Shown here piece after piece: positions 1 through 26,592 of a DNA stretch of 64,000 nt. The notes beneath the pieces were generated by a model, which saw nothing but the letters and a program-made list of their open reading frames with translations, had not been told where the DNA came from and made no database searches. The position numbers and the translations under genes are program-made. Positions within the stretch are counted from its first letter, which is position 1. Each line of letters opens with the position of its first letter. This DNA is from Ptychodera flava (taxonomy: Eukaryota; Hemichordata; Enteropneusta; Ptychoderidae), in assembly GCF_041260155.1 (NCBI RefSeq), contig NC_091944.1:24229332-24293331 (forward strand). Reading direction: 5' to 3'.

Positions 1-93
1 CATTGGAGCCCCTCGGGCTTAACTAACTTAAAGAAAAATTGTAGAGTTTGTGCGTCGCGGTTTGAACCGCCGTAAAAAACACAAAAACAAATC

Positions 94-136
94 AACAAAC
101 AAACAAACAAACAAACAAACAAACAAACAAACAAAC
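94..136. repeat. (CAAA)n microsatellite
   Basis: About ten uninterrupted CAAA/AAAC units. Confidence 0.95.
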
Positions 137-480
137 ACGTGTATTGAATTCAGCCTGCTGAGCCGCTCGATTCCCGCACGCGGCGGAGTCAGCTATAGGA
201 TGTTTACTGTACACTCAAAACTGCTAGTACGAGCGCCTTGGTAACAACGCCACAAACTAAGGTCTGGCAACGACCGTCAGTAATTGATATAGCCAACTTT
301 GCACCGTGTGAACAAAGGGATGCGTCAGGCGGCATCATGATTACCTTTTTGGGGATGGACCTATCATTATCGATGATCATTTGGAAGTGCTAGGCGAAAG
401 TCTCCTTTAGTATGCGCTTTGCTCGTGCATTTCAGCGATAACAATTTGGCTGCCTCATCTAAAAAAGAACACATACCACT

Positions 481-525
481 TTTATTTATTTATTTATTAT
501 TTATTTATTTATTTATTTATTTTGT
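481..525. repeat. (TTTA)n microsatellite
   Basis: TTTA units with one short interruption, followed by T-rich sequence. Confidence 0.9.
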
Positions 526-889
526 TTGTTTGTGTGTTTATTCAATTTTGTTTTACTGTTTTATCGTTTTTTGTTATTGGTGCAAATAGACACGGCCATT
601 CCTCCTCCGTTTCAATGTCTGCCAGACACAACATACCCAGGTGAAATTAACGCCGAAAAATTTGTTCGACTCGGACGACATTAGAAATAACGTAAATCTA
701 CTACTCGGCATTGACATGTCAATCCTTCGAGTGACATTTTTTTAAAGTTGTTAAAATGTCCACAGCGAAATATATTAAAACCGTCAAAGCGCTTGCACAA
801 AAATATTCTGGTAACCTGCTGGAACCTGGAATTAAAGAAATACGGACAAGATATTTTAAAGAGAATTTGTATGTCCTTCTACGACCATC

Positions 890-891
<2 letters not shown>

Positions 892-975
<84 letters not shown>
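892..975. repeat. (GA)n microsatellite
   Basis: About 42 GA units with one GAGGGAGA interruption near 944. It produces spurious Arg-Glu and Ser-Leu ORFs on the two strands. Confidence 0.97.
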
Positions 976-978
<3 letters not shown>

Positions 979-1339
979 GGATTGGGGATTGAGGTAAGGC
1001 CAAAAAAAATAAATGTTTCTGGTCAGCGCGCGCGTCACTTGAACAACAGCGCGTCACTCTTTTTTTTCCTGTTTGTGGCCGGCGGCCGTGGCTGACACCA
1101 AACCAAAATGGCTGAAGAGAAAGAGAAAATTCTTTAGGGGGCATGATCAGTGACTGCATGAACAGTATACATGTGACTATATTGATAAAAATATAATTTT
1201 AAACTGACCCCCCTCCCTCCCTTGAGGGGAAAAAAAATAAAAATAAAAAAAAAATAAAATGCGCGTCGCCGCACCATTTTTTAAAGAAAGACCTGACCAG
1301 AAACATTTCTTTTTTTTTTTTTTTGCCTAATGAGTGTTA

Positions 1340-3768
1340 GGAAGCCATCATTATTTACGGCCTGGGGGTCACTCAAAAAATTGAAACTTCATGGGGTGCT
1401 CAAAATGTGGAAAGAAAGAAGGGAATTTACGCAATTTTTAGTTCAAAGTAAACTGAAGTACCTTTCAGATTGTTGCACACATCAATTTCTCAAAATTTCC
1501 GATGCGAGAGGGGAACATACCCTCTCGCCCTCTCAGTCCACTTGGGATGTTATAACAGTTTTACTAGTGATAGACAAATTGGAAAACACATTTGAGATTG
1601 CACCAGACTGCACCGTTGCACACGTCAATTTTCAAAATTTGCCACGAAAGATAGGGGACACCCCTCTGACACTTTCCCTCTGAGCCTCTCACATGCCCCT
1701 CCCACCCTGTACTTTAAATTCTTCCCAGTCAGATATCCTTAGTGAAAACCCTGTCATGATACCAATCCAAACTGAACAATACCATATGGTTGAATATTAT
1801 TTATAGCGTGAGTTTTTTATCTCTGTATGAATTTTGTTTAAACTGTATTGTTGGTTTAGCCTTTCACCATCCGTGAGGTAAGGCTGCGTTCACAAAAAAA
1901 CGGTTGGGGGGGGCTGAGGAATTCAGGGGGATTCGAAAATTTTGGGGGTAGTGGAGGGGGGACTTGAAAATTTTGCTCTACCTGTAGGGGGGGACTTGAA
2001 AATTTTTGGGTCCCTTTTGAGTTTTACATTTTCCAATTCCAATTTTTGTAGGTAATTCAATGAAAAATGAATACCATTTTTTATGTCATCAAAATGTTGT
2101 AATGTTAGTAATAATTTAAGAAAATCTAGAACCATTTTGTCACATTTCATGACTTTTATCTCGAAAAAATCTAAACGTGTGATTTGTCGAAAAAAACAAA
2201 CTTGAGCCTCGTAACAGGTCAGAAGCTGCAACTGTTAATGATTTCTGCAATATTTCTATCATAACAACTACAGTTTCTTGCTATCTCCCTACAGCATGCT
2301 CAAACACACAATATTTAGTTTGTCGACAAAGCCTGTATATATAAATATAAATATGTATTTGGTGATAATTTAATTGGAGTCCAGACTGACAGTCAGTTGT
2401 CAGTGATACAAATGCATGGTACACATACCGTATATAGGCTGTGATAGCAAGCTGAATACTGGACAATTCAACATGCTGTAGGAGTAGAACAAGAACGCAG
2501 TTGTAAAACTGAACAAAAATATTGCCAAAATTATCAAAGTTAATACAGCTGCTGCCTACGGATAGTGTCACTATCAGATACTACCCTGCTACTGCAGTGT
2601 CACTGTCACTGCATACCTGAACAGTGACAGAGACAGCTCTGACTCTGATGTACATGGTAGTTGAAGAAGAGTTTTGGTCAAATGACACTCATGACAGTGA
2701 AACTCACTTGTACACAAGATCAGGCCAGAGAGCAACACATGGAAGAAAACATAGAAATGTTTGAATTCTAGCATATGAGAATAATCAAATATTAAGGAAA
2801 AAAGATGGGGTCACCATGCTTGATTTTCTAAATTTTCACACTCTTATTATAAAATATACAGAAGTAATTTGAATAGTAAAGACTAAAGGAAAAAATATGT
2901 GACCAAATGGAATTATTTATTTTTTAACCAAATTTGCAATTATCACACCCAAAATTTCAGAGATTAAAACATTTATTTGATGGAATATTTTAACCTTCCG
3001 GTATTGTCAATTTTGAGTAGCATGTAATTCATATACATGTAGGTCTTGTAGTTTTGAAAGAATTTTTTGTAGGTCACTGTGCAATACGGCAATTAGCCAG
3101 AATTCACAATTTTCCTAGTCTCTCATGATTGCATTTTGTGTGCTCTTCAACAGGAGCAATTGATTGACCTGGCCAGAGTTGGATTAACTCTAGTTGGCTT
3201 TTAGACCAATAAATCTAAAAAATTCACCGATGCATTTAAAGAACTTGCCTTGGGAATATGACTACACAAAGTGCTAACACAGGTAGTGTTGAACACCTGT
3301 GAGCAGAACGGCGCAATACATGTTTATTTTTTCTGCGCTCACATCCTTTACAAATATGCGGGCCTGTGATAGTTGGGGGGGGAACTTGAAAATTTTGACC
3401 ATATATAGGGGGGGCATTTGAAATTTTTTTAGGGTACTTAGGGGGATCTGAAAAAAAAAATAAGATTTCAATCGAGATTCCTCCAGCCCCCCCCCCCTAA
3501 TCGTTATTTGTGAACGCAGCCTAATCGATGATAATCTAGCAGGAACATCAGGATTGAAAGGTCTTTACTATTGCTGTTTTTTGTAAATTTTACAAATGCA
3601 TGTATTGTATTTAACTTTTCTAAGTGGGGAGGCAGTCAAAATTATCTGAGTTAGAAAGGGGGTTACTCAAATTCGTCATGGGTGGCTGGGGGGAGGGGGT
3701 GGTACTCGAAATTTCGGAGTTTCCGACGAAATTCCTCCGCCTCCAGGCCGTAAATAATGACGGCTCCC
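1340..3768. mobile_element. Outer TIR transposon, TSD TTA (Harbinger-like, non-autonomous)
   Basis: The left end begins GGAAGCCATCATTATTTACG. The reverse complement of the right end begins GGGAGCCGTCATTATTTACG. Both continue into a GGCCTGG/GGCCTGGAGG-like segment. The flanks are TTA at 1337-1339 and TTA at 3769-3771. A 3-bp TWA duplication with GG-starting termini is the known habit of PIF/Harbinger elements; the superfamily call is inference because no transposase is present. Just inside both ends lie repeats on the same strand, G-runs followed by (T)CACTCAAA or TTACTCAAA. A second element (1882-3521) is inserted inside it. No coding capacity was seen. Confidence 0.8.
1882..3521. mobile_element. 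Inner nested TIR transposon, TSD TAA (Harbinger-like)
   Basis: Left terminus GGCTGCGTTCACAAAAAAAC; right terminus in reverse complement GGCTGCGTTCACAAATAACG. The flanks are TAA at 1879-1881 and TAA at 3522-3524. As in the outer element, G-run plus ACTTGAAAATTTT units occur near both ends in the same orientation (about 1920-2010 and 3375-3450). The 1640-bp body shows no transposase. It sits inside the 1340-3768 element, so it arrived later. Confidence 0.82.
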
Positions 3769-3771
3769 TTA

Positions 3772-6292
3772 CCATTATGTTTGTTGAGTGACCTTGGTTT
3801 TACAACACGGCGACCTTGCGAGCCGACCTTTCACTTAATGCGAGCGGTACTGTTAATGTCACCAGTCCCACCGAACGATATGCGCTGTAAAATTTACACG
3901 CCACTTCAACTGTTCTTCATCGAATCGAGATTCAGCACGCTCGGCGAATACCAATGATGATTCGAAAGCGAAATTAGAAATGAGTACATCTGATGGCAAG
4001 GAAGGCGTTCTCAGTTGTGGATTAAAGGATCCGGACCATTCAATCTCCTGTCAATGACTGCGCTCAGTTTATCTAAAAACCAATCGTGCTTTCATTGACA
4101 GTTTCCCCATATCAAGTTACTGATATGTTTGGGTATTTTTGATATGCGGGCACACTGATCTATTAATTTCGCTGAGCACTACAACTTTAAACCTGCACAT
4201 TTATTTCAATGCGCTAGCGCTGCGCAAGCTATAGTTAGAAACGAATTGGTTTGATAATACCATATGTACGCAGCAATCTGCGGATCTTTATCGGGTCCTT
4301 CAAGCAACCGCAGTGCCCTGAACACGATTCCTCCAGCAGGCATGGAACTGTGCTTCCTCCGGTAAGAAACTGAACGAACCACTGTGGGGTCGACTATGAG
4401 CAATTCATTTGAAAAACAGGGAAGATCTTCCAGGCTTTCACATGTATATTAGGTGTTGAAAATATCAACCTTTGGGCATTTGCATAAAAATCTTCATAAT
4501 GACTACCAGCCGAAAAGTGGGGAACATTTGAAAAATACGCATAGCAGATGTATTGCAAATTCCGAAAACAATGTCATCAAATTTGGTAAGCGGCAAAATG
4601 TCAGCAAACTGTCATCGACTCCGAAGATCTAATATATAGTCTACTAACGCACGGACTTACCGATCATTTCAGCAAAACTAGTATGCCCACTGCTCACTTA
4701 TTTGGAACAATCTCATGTATTCTGTGTCTCTCTTGATAATTTTTTTTCCACGAATCGAGTCCTTGAAATTATGAGTTTACGAGAGTAGCTACTTTACATT
4801 TCAGATAACAATTGCGTTGTCTGCAACCCGTTACATAATTAAACAATTGCGTTGTCTGCTCTCCGTAGCTTAGATCCATAGTAATGGATTACTTCATTTA
4901 CATCACCGTTGTATCTAACTCCCACGTTATTTGAGTTGGCGTAAAATACACGGGTAGCAATATGTTAGTGAATTCTCAAACCAGCAGGGTTCGAGCTATC
5001 GAGAGATGTGCTTTTTGTAGTCACCAGTCAGTACTTTAGTCTGAGAGTTGGAGGTAGATTCGATTTCTGATGTCTGGCGTAGGGATTAACTCTATTTACC
5101 AGCATGCCCCTGTATTAATATCTCTGACAACTTATTTTGCTGGAATGTGATAAAAAATGACAAAGCATTTAAAGGCAGGTGCCCTTGAACTTCGACAATA
5201 TACGAGTAGTTTCCTTTCGGTGTGTGCTGTGCCCATATGAATAGCACAACAACTCGTCGTAAACAGCAACCCAACCATGCATCACGTGATTAGAAATTAT
5301 AAAAAAAATTTATGACTGCCAGCTAGATTTGAGTATGATTACGTTGACAAATGACCATTGCAAGTAAACATAAGTGAACGCGAATTCAACCTATAAAACA
5401 TCATTATACACTGTATAGACAGTTACTACTGGAATTGGCTCTGTATGATCGGATATGACTTTAGTTGGTATTTACTTTTCACAGGTAATTTGCGTCATTC
5501 CTTAGGATCGACACTATCAATATGCTCTGCCCAATTGCTTATGCACCCGATTGCTTGTTAAATCTACTGTTCTTTTTTCACCAAACATGCATTTGTTTAT
5601 TTACTGTCTTATTTAATTTACTCATTAACACTTCTCAATTATTGCGTCTTTCACTGTCACCGACAGTTTATCGCACACAAAGGTCATAGGCACCGGCAAA
5701 ATCATTGATTAATACAACAAGATCTCAATTATATAAGTCGATATGAATACAGACCATATTTGAGACAAATGCACGAAAACGCTCGTTACATTTTACGAGG
5801 ATGTTTACGAAACAAGAATATATTTGAATTTTATTAAGAATTATGAAGGTAGTCAACACCTAATGATGGAACGTGACTGCAACGTGTCTAGTTCGTTTAA
5901 ATATTATTTTGTAACATGTAATTTAAGGTCAAGATCTGTATTAATGTTTATAGTTGCATTGATGTACTATTTTATCTTTAATTCATATCTATTGTATGAT
6001 AACCTTTATAATTGTATTCTAAAGTAACAAGAGAAAGAAATACCGGTACAACGAAAGAGAATTCAACGGACAACTAACGTGTAACCCAATTTACATTTAG
6101 ACTAAGGGAGAAGCATATCTTGGGCGCCTGTCAAGCTTGTCTATTGAGAAATATAGTCTATGTTGTACCAAGGAACACTGGACGTCTTGTAAAGTCAATA
6201 CTTTGAAGATTCCCAGTACCTTTAAGCAAGCCAAGACGAGTCAACAACAAAAAACAATAAACACAAAAACGAATAGTAAAATCACTCATTGC

Positions 6293-6369
<77 letters not shown>

Positions 6370-6849
6370 CAGCTTCGGTAATGGTACTGAACTGACAATC
6401 ACATGAACTCCTGTTTACCATAAAAATTCACATTTAGTTCCAACCCCGACTGGCTCGTTGTTCGTAATTGCTCTGCTTTATCTCATTCCTCTATGGGAAC
6501 ACAGACTTCCTTTCTCGATTCTTTCGTTTTCAGGAGCCTGACACATACCAGTGCAAATGCGGTTGTTGTTCCACTTTACCATGACGTATAATCATTGACG
6601 TGCTCATTGGTCCTTTTACAAGGCTGGGGCTGTTCACAAGCACTTCCGCGTTCATGTGACAACCTCAGACGAGAAGTTATGATTCACTGAATAGAAACAC
6701 CACAACAACTATATTCAATCTAGAGATTGGACCGAGTTCTCTCGAAGAGACTGAGAGAAGAAAGTTCTCTGTGGTAATGCTAGCAGGTCGCGACGTGTTT
6801 TTCTTTGGTCTATAGGCCCGTAAGCAAACAGAACATTTGTTGAGAGAAG
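3772..6849. other. Upstream non-coding region of the channel gene
   Basis: No convincing gene was seen. A CT microsatellite lies at 6294-6368. The last few hundred bases should hold the promoter and 5' UTR of the channel gene, but no clear TATA box was seen. Upstream UTR exons cannot be excluded. Confidence 0.5.
6294..6368. repeat. (CT)n microsatellite
   Basis: About 37 uninterrupted CT units, roughly 480 bp upstream of the channel start codon, pyrimidine-rich on the gene's sense strand. Confidence 0.97.
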
Positions 6850-20533
<13,684 letters not shown>

Positions 20534-20536
20534 ATT

Positions 20537-20745
20537 CGAATAACGGCTTACAACATGGTCGCTATCCCTGTGTTAACTCTATGGAGAAAAATACAATTTT
20601 CGATTTTCAAAAAAACTAAAGACGGTTAAAAGTGTTTTCTTATTCAAAGGGCTTCAAAATGAGCCCTCACAAGTGGTGGATCAGAAAAGAATTGTTGAGT
20701 TTTGAGAGTCAAAATATCTGTCGTCAAGGCGCATTCTACATTAAA
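20537..20745 (-). mobile_element. R1-family MITE fragment, channel 3' flank
   Basis: Reverse R1 core starting four bases after the channel stop (ATCCCTGTGTTAACTCTATG) and ending AAGGCGCATTCTACATTAA. The left terminus is missing. It probably forms the first part of the 3' UTR. Confidence 0.75.
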
Positions 20746-22525
20746 TATATGCGAAGGTGCTTGCACTTTTACAAGACTAATGAAAAATAATTGTTGGCAG
20801 TACGTTGCAAACGAGATGAATTACGGTGTGATGGTTTTGACGGAAGTGCGGGAATCGGTAAGCATTTCATCAACATTTGCGATATATTTATACGGAAGAA
20901 AGAACTCGGTGATTTAGCAGACCCATCGTCGTATAACGCTGGCCTATTCGCAGCAGCGGCTTGAAAAAATAAAGTAGTATGCGTCTCGAAAGTGACAGGC
21001 CTAACACTTTTGCTCAAACGTTCCTCAAGCAAAATATTAGCTCCTATCACTCAAGTCAAAAGTGAAACCCAAGGTTAATCGTGCAAATAATGGTTACGTA
21101 TGACATGGTCCAAAATTTACCAATATTTTAAATTCAAAATGGCCGCAGTCCCAATTTTATCTCTGTGTCGAACACATTGTTTTCGATTTTCACGAAATTG
21201 AGACGGCGGAAAATTTTATGTACTTTCACAGCTTCAAATTGAGTCAACACAAGGGTGAGATCAAAATGTAAGATTGTAAAAATTTAAGGATCCAAGAAGC
21301 TGTTCCCGTCTTCTATCTTAATCATTGTGCAAGAGACGCGAAGCATCGTGGAGAGTAGACTTCTGCTAGAATGGGCTGATTATCTTCTCTCACTGCGTAA
21401 ACCAACATCAAACCAACATTTCGCTGAACAACAGATATAACGAGTGTCATGCTAGCGTTTGGCTTGACCATTCGATAATTACTCAGTTACATTTACATTC
21501 ATTTTCTAATACCCTGCAAAATACATTAGACGCTAAGATGTCTGCCATAGGTGTTGCAATATTCCTCTTTTGAGGAGAAGAATAGGCCAAGGTAATCTTT
21601 CCAGGCCTGTCAAACAAACTTGTTTTACTTAATATACTGGTAATTTGATACCTGGATTCTTAGATTGACTCTAATCCCTAGAAGTTACATGCTTTGTGAT
21701 GTATGCGATATGGAGCATTTTTCCAGGGGTATAAGATCACAATGATGTACGGTAATTAACTTTAAAATTAACCATGATAAACATAGTATTATTGTCATGT
21801 GCCACACTTAACGCATTCAAATCCTTAAATTGATATCCCAATGCTGTGGCTCTCATTTGACTTCGAGTCCGGTAAAGGCTATTACAGCACACACACTTGC
21901 CATTTTACGTCATGCATATTTGCGAAATTGTTTACATCACATCATAATTTTATACAGTCTAAAATATAAATAATGGTTCCCCTTTGGCAAAACGTAATTT
22001 CTGTATGCTGTTTAAATAGAGTCACTTCGGACAGACGTCGTAAGTAAATTTTCTTGTCAGTCAAATGATTCTCGTAACGCTTCTATGTATAAATCTGCAA
22101 TAGTTTTGAATACTCAGCAAAAGGCCATATATACAAGAGTGCTGCTTTTTGCCTTCGCTGTTGACCTTTTTAAGAAACATTCGCTTTGGCCTGTAATTTA
22201 AGACATTTCCATACAAGATATGTTTACAGATTTTTTTATATGGCATGAATTCGACTTTGAGACTCTAGGCAGATCACAATATCGCAATAGATTTTGTGGC
22301 AAATTTAATAAAGAAAGATTTTTTTTGTGAAATATAGTCGACTGGTTTACGTGATGCATGCTTCTCTTAGCCTCTTTCCATTTGTTTATGGCAGTGTTCA
22401 CGTATATTTAAAATGTCCACAAACATGCTGAAATGAAGATAGGAGAAACCGGCCACCGATGCAATATTACGTCAAGCGTAAAGTATCTCATTACTTGTTG
22501 TATATGTGTACTGTGACCTTGTCTC
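20728..22525 (+). repeat. Segmental duplication, copy A
   Basis: Shares ordered blocks with copy B: GCGAAGGTGCTTGCACTTTT, ATTCAAACATCGTCGTATAA-like text near the R1 piece, and CATAGGTGTTGCAATATTCC. It contains a diverged R1 element at about 20973-21325. Short ORFs are partly conserved between the copies but broken. Confidence 0.85.
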
Positions 22526-23853
22526 CCTTTCTGAGATTCTTGAGGCACAAGACCACTAATTCAGTTCACGAAGATAGTTCGAGTGAAAAATAGTGCGGAC
22601 CTTGACGTTTTGATACCTGATTGGATGCTTGTTTGGTTTTGAACTTTAATTTAAAGTGTTTTTGTAAAGATGATCAAATTGCAGACAGTTGTGAATGATG
22701 GCTTGAAGCATTCTGTGGCAATATGAGGAGTCTTAAGGCCCATAGTAATCAAAACAATGAGCCTGAATTTTGTCAAAAACACCACTGAGGGCGCAATTTC
22801 ATCGGTGACGCAAAATTTTCATTTACTTTACTTGCCCACATGGAAAACTTCATCAGTAGTCAAGCTGACGTTGACCTTACACCTGTCAAGAGGATTCGTG
22901 CCGTTGAATGTTTTAAAATAGGAAAATTGAGCTCAACACTACTGTGGTGGCCTGTGGGAAATTAATTAGTGGTCTTGTGCCGGAATCCGTGGCACATGTA
23001 CATTGCGGCCAGTCGATATTCCAATTTATTCAGTCAAATAGAAAACAGAAGTTTGGCTAATAATCAATTTTAAACGTTTCTTCGTGTTGATCGAAGCGGT
23101 GTTTGCTCTTTTTAGAAATGAACAAGCTTTCAACATTGGCAAAATTGTGAGAAATTGGTAAAAACCCTTGTGAGGATTGTTCTTTGCAGCAAATCACTAG
23201 TTCATTTCCAAACTGATCGTAAATGCTGGTTATCTTATACACATGCCTGCTTTCATTTATGTTAGTATCCACTTTTCAAAACTGCAAGTTGGCATTGGCG
23301 ACCGAATCCGTGATACGTTGCAGTCAGTCAGTATTCCGAAGTATTTATACAAATTGAAAATAGAAATTAGGCTAATAATCAAATTTAAACCTTTCCGCTG
23401 TGTTGATGAAATGATAAATTTTTGGCCCTTTTTTCCAATTATAAGATTTCCTATAAATAAATATATAAGTAAATTGAACAATTGAATCGGAATACTCACA
23501 GGGGAGCAACATACCACGGATTATTCGCCAATTCCCTCTTGCAGTTTTGAAAGGTGAACGCCAGACTGCACACAGTAAACATAATGAAAATGGACATGCG
23601 TCTAAGATAACAAACATTTACGATAATGTTTGGAAATGAAATAGTGATTGGCCACAAGGTACCATCTTACAAGGCTTTTAACCAATATCTCAAGATTTTG
23701 GCAATGTTAAAACTTGTTTATTTTGAAAAGGATCAAAAATCACCTCATTAACATGAGAAGGGCTTAAGAATTGATTATAAGCCTGATTTGCGAAATCAGT
23801 CTATCAGATTTAGAAGGACGTTTTGTGATGATTTTGTAAATTTGTCTGAATCT

Positions 23854-25785
23854 CGCTCGAGGCACATTCTACATTAAATATATGCGAAGGTGCTTGCACT
23901 TTTACGAGACCAATACACAATTATTGCTGGCAGGGCGTCGCAAACTACATGAATTACGGTGTGATGGTTTCAAGATACAAGGGATATTGATTGAAGTGTG
24001 GGAATCGGTAAGTATTTCATCAGCATTTGCGATATATTTATATGGAAGTAAAAATGGATGCAGAATCATCAAAATACTTGAACTCGGTGCTTTAGCAGAC
24101 CCATCGTCGTATAACGCTGGCCTATTCGAAGCAGCTGCTTGAAATATTAAAGTAGTATGCGTCTCGAAAGTGACAGGCCTTACACTTTTGCTCAAATGTT
24201 CCTCAAGCAAAATTTAACCATTATCTCTCAAGTCAAAAATAAAACCAAAGGTTAACCGTGCAAATAATGGTATGACATTGTCCAAAATTTACCAATATTT
24301 TAAATTCAAACTTGCTACAGTCCCAATTTTATTTCTGTGTGGAACACATTTTTTTCGATTTTCACAAAATTGAGACGGCGGAAAATTTTATATACTTTCA
24401 CAGCTTCAAATTGAGTCAACACAAGGGTTAGATCAAAATGTAAGATTGTAAAAATTTGAGGATCCAAGAAGCTGTTCCCGCTGCGTCTTATATTTTAATC
24501 ATTGTGCAAGAGACGAGAAGCATCGTGGAGAGTAAAGTGCTGCTAGAATGGGCAGATTCGCTCCCCTCATTGACTAAACCAACATCAAATTCCAACATTT
24601 TTCATCAGCTTTGAGAGGAATTCTAACAGTTTGACTCTGTGTCAAGTATCTCCCATGAGCGTTTTGCTGAACAACAGATATAACGAGTGTCATGCTAGCG
24701 TTTGGCTTGACCATTCGGTAATTACTCAGTTACATTTACATTCATTTTCTAATACCCTGCAAAATACATTAGACGCTAAGATGTCTGCCATAGGTGTTGC
24801 AATATTCCTTCTTGAGGAGAAGAATAGACCGAGGTAATCCTTCCTGACCCGTCAAACAAACTTGTTTTACTTAATATACTAGTTATTGGGGACCTGGATT
24901 CTTAGATTGACTCATCCCTAGAAGTACATGCTTTGTGATGTAAGCATCATGTGAATTTACTGAAAGTTTTAAGTATGGAGCATTTTTCCAGGGGTATAAG
25001 ATCACAATGATGTACGGTAATTAACTTTAAAATTAACCATGATAAACATAGTATTATTGTCAAATGTCACACATAACGTATTTAAATCCTTAAATGGATA
25101 TCCCAATGCTGTGGCTTTCCTTTGAATTCGAGTATCATGTTTGAGATTCGGTAAAGGCAATTACATCACGCGTACTTGCCATATATGGGTTGTCTTATTT
25201 TACGTCATGCATATTTACGGATCAGTTTACACCAAATTACAATTGATACAGTCTAAAATAAAATAAAAATAACAGTTCCTTTCGCAAAAGCAATTTCTGT
25301 GTGCTGTTTAAATTACGTATCATCGGACAGACGAAAGTAATTTTTCTTGTCAGTCAAATTATTTCTTGTAACGTTTCTATGTATAAAATCTACAATAGTT
25401 TTAAATACTCAGCAAAGAGCCAAATATAAAGGTACACTGTTTTTTTGCCTTCACTGTTGGCAGATTGAAGGAAAATTTCCATGAAAGATATTATTACAGA
25501 AAGTTTTATATTACATTAATGCAACTTTGGAGACTCTGGGCAGATCACAATATCGCAATAGATTCAGCGGCAATTTAATAAAGAAAGACTTTTTTTGTAA
25601 AATACAGTAGACTGGTTTATATGATGGATGCGTCACTTTGCCTCTTTCCATTTGAGCACCGTCCCTCCACCTACGGGCTGTGATTTGAGTCATTACAACA
25701 TGCTAAAATAAATATAAGTAACACCGGCACCGATGTCACGTGAAGTGTCTCAATGCTTACTGCATACGTATAGTGTGACTATGTC
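23854..25785 (+). repeat. Segmental duplication, copy B
   Basis: Diverged direct copy of 20728-22525, about 3.13 kb downstream. It carries an R1 relative at about 24150-24505. It differs from copy A by many small indels and by an insertion including CACCGTCCCTCCACC near 25656. Confidence 0.85.
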
Positions 25786-26164
25786 TTCTATTCTCTTGGT
25801 CTACGTTCACTTTCTAAATTTCAATCAGGATATTTCAATAAAATTTGCGTTTATTGGAACACCAATGTAACCCTGCTTTAAAAAAATTTCATAGTAAGAA
25901 AACGGGTTTCAAATTCAGGTAATCATGAAAACGTGAAGTCTTTTTTATAGCTCTGCTGGGGCAAATGTATGTCTTGCACTTGACCTTTGTATACAATTTA
26001 TATTCTTATCCGTGTACTTCTATAATTGCTACTGTAAACAACAGTCAGGAAACCCCGCCCCTTCACCATTTGTCAAAGATATGTGTAAGTTTTCGGGTGG
26101 TTCCGGAAAACCCTACCTCATCAGATGACGTAAACGTTTGACGTCATGGTGTAAAATCCATTCG

Positions 26165-26170
26165 TATATA
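26165..26170 (+). promoter_or_regulatory. Possible TATA box of NLR gene
   Basis: TATATA within GTATATAGGCG, 341 bp upstream of the proposed start codon. A GC box (CCCCGCCCC, about 26054) and a TTCCGGAA palindrome (about 26101) lie upstream. Weak evidence, based on motif and position only. Confidence 0.35.
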
Positions 26171-26510
26171 GGCGTAGCCGAAGAATTGTCAAATCAGTAA
26201 ACCTTAGTACACATATTGCTAAGCTACCAAGTCACAACAAAACCAAAACCAATAGACTTTAAGTTGACTAGCAGAATACATAACATTTCGTTCGTCTTGT
26301 CATTATTCTGCCATTTACGTATCAGGACTTCAGGTTTGCATCACGTCGTAATTGACTGCTCACCACTTACCCACTACAGCAAGGACCATCAGGCAATTAC
26401 CGTACAGCGGAGCCGTAAACACAAGAATCAACTGTACGAAATCCAAGCTGCATTAATCACACCAGTCTTTTGGTCACTGATACAGAAGACGAAAGCAACC
26501 CACCGTCATC

Positions 26511-26592
26511 ATGGTCGAGCCTGCTAGAAAGAAGCACAAAACCGAGTCGTTTAACGACAGACTCTTTGGTTGGTCGACCGAAATTGCAGAAG
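26511..26592 (+). CDS. NLR exon 1 (probable)
   Basis: ATG at 26511 in a CATCATGG context, encoding MVEPARKKHKTESFNDRLFG and ending at donor GAAG|GTCAGT in phase 1. That phase is what the DED exon requires, but 12.4 kb separates them, so the link is inference. It has a basic N-terminus. Confidence 0.6.

Larger units (their letters stand above)
1..1336. other. Gene-free stretch
   Basis: No coding signal was seen on either strand. The ORFs here are microsatellite translations or short low-complexity frames. It holds a CAAA array, a TTTA array and a GA array, listed separately, and T/A homopolymers near 1230-1325. Confidence 0.6.
20534..26510. other. Non-coding interval between channel and NLR genes
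   Basis: No gene was recognised. It contains R1 fragments and a diverged 1.8 kb duplication (20728-22525 and 23854-25785). The 1.3 kb between the copies (22526-23853) shows no feature beyond short unsupported ORFs. Confidence 0.6.

Noticed and set aside
719..1159. ORFs through the GA array (Ser-Leu and Arg-Glu proteins); similar ones at 6137-6421, 9008-9199 and 11914-12189
   Set aside because: Translations of dinucleotide repeats with no other coding support; only the true exon after the 12010 array is real.
1330..2231. 117-aa plus and 102-aa minus ORFs
   Set aside because: They lie inside the two nested TIR elements and read through G-run subterminal repeats; no protein family signal.
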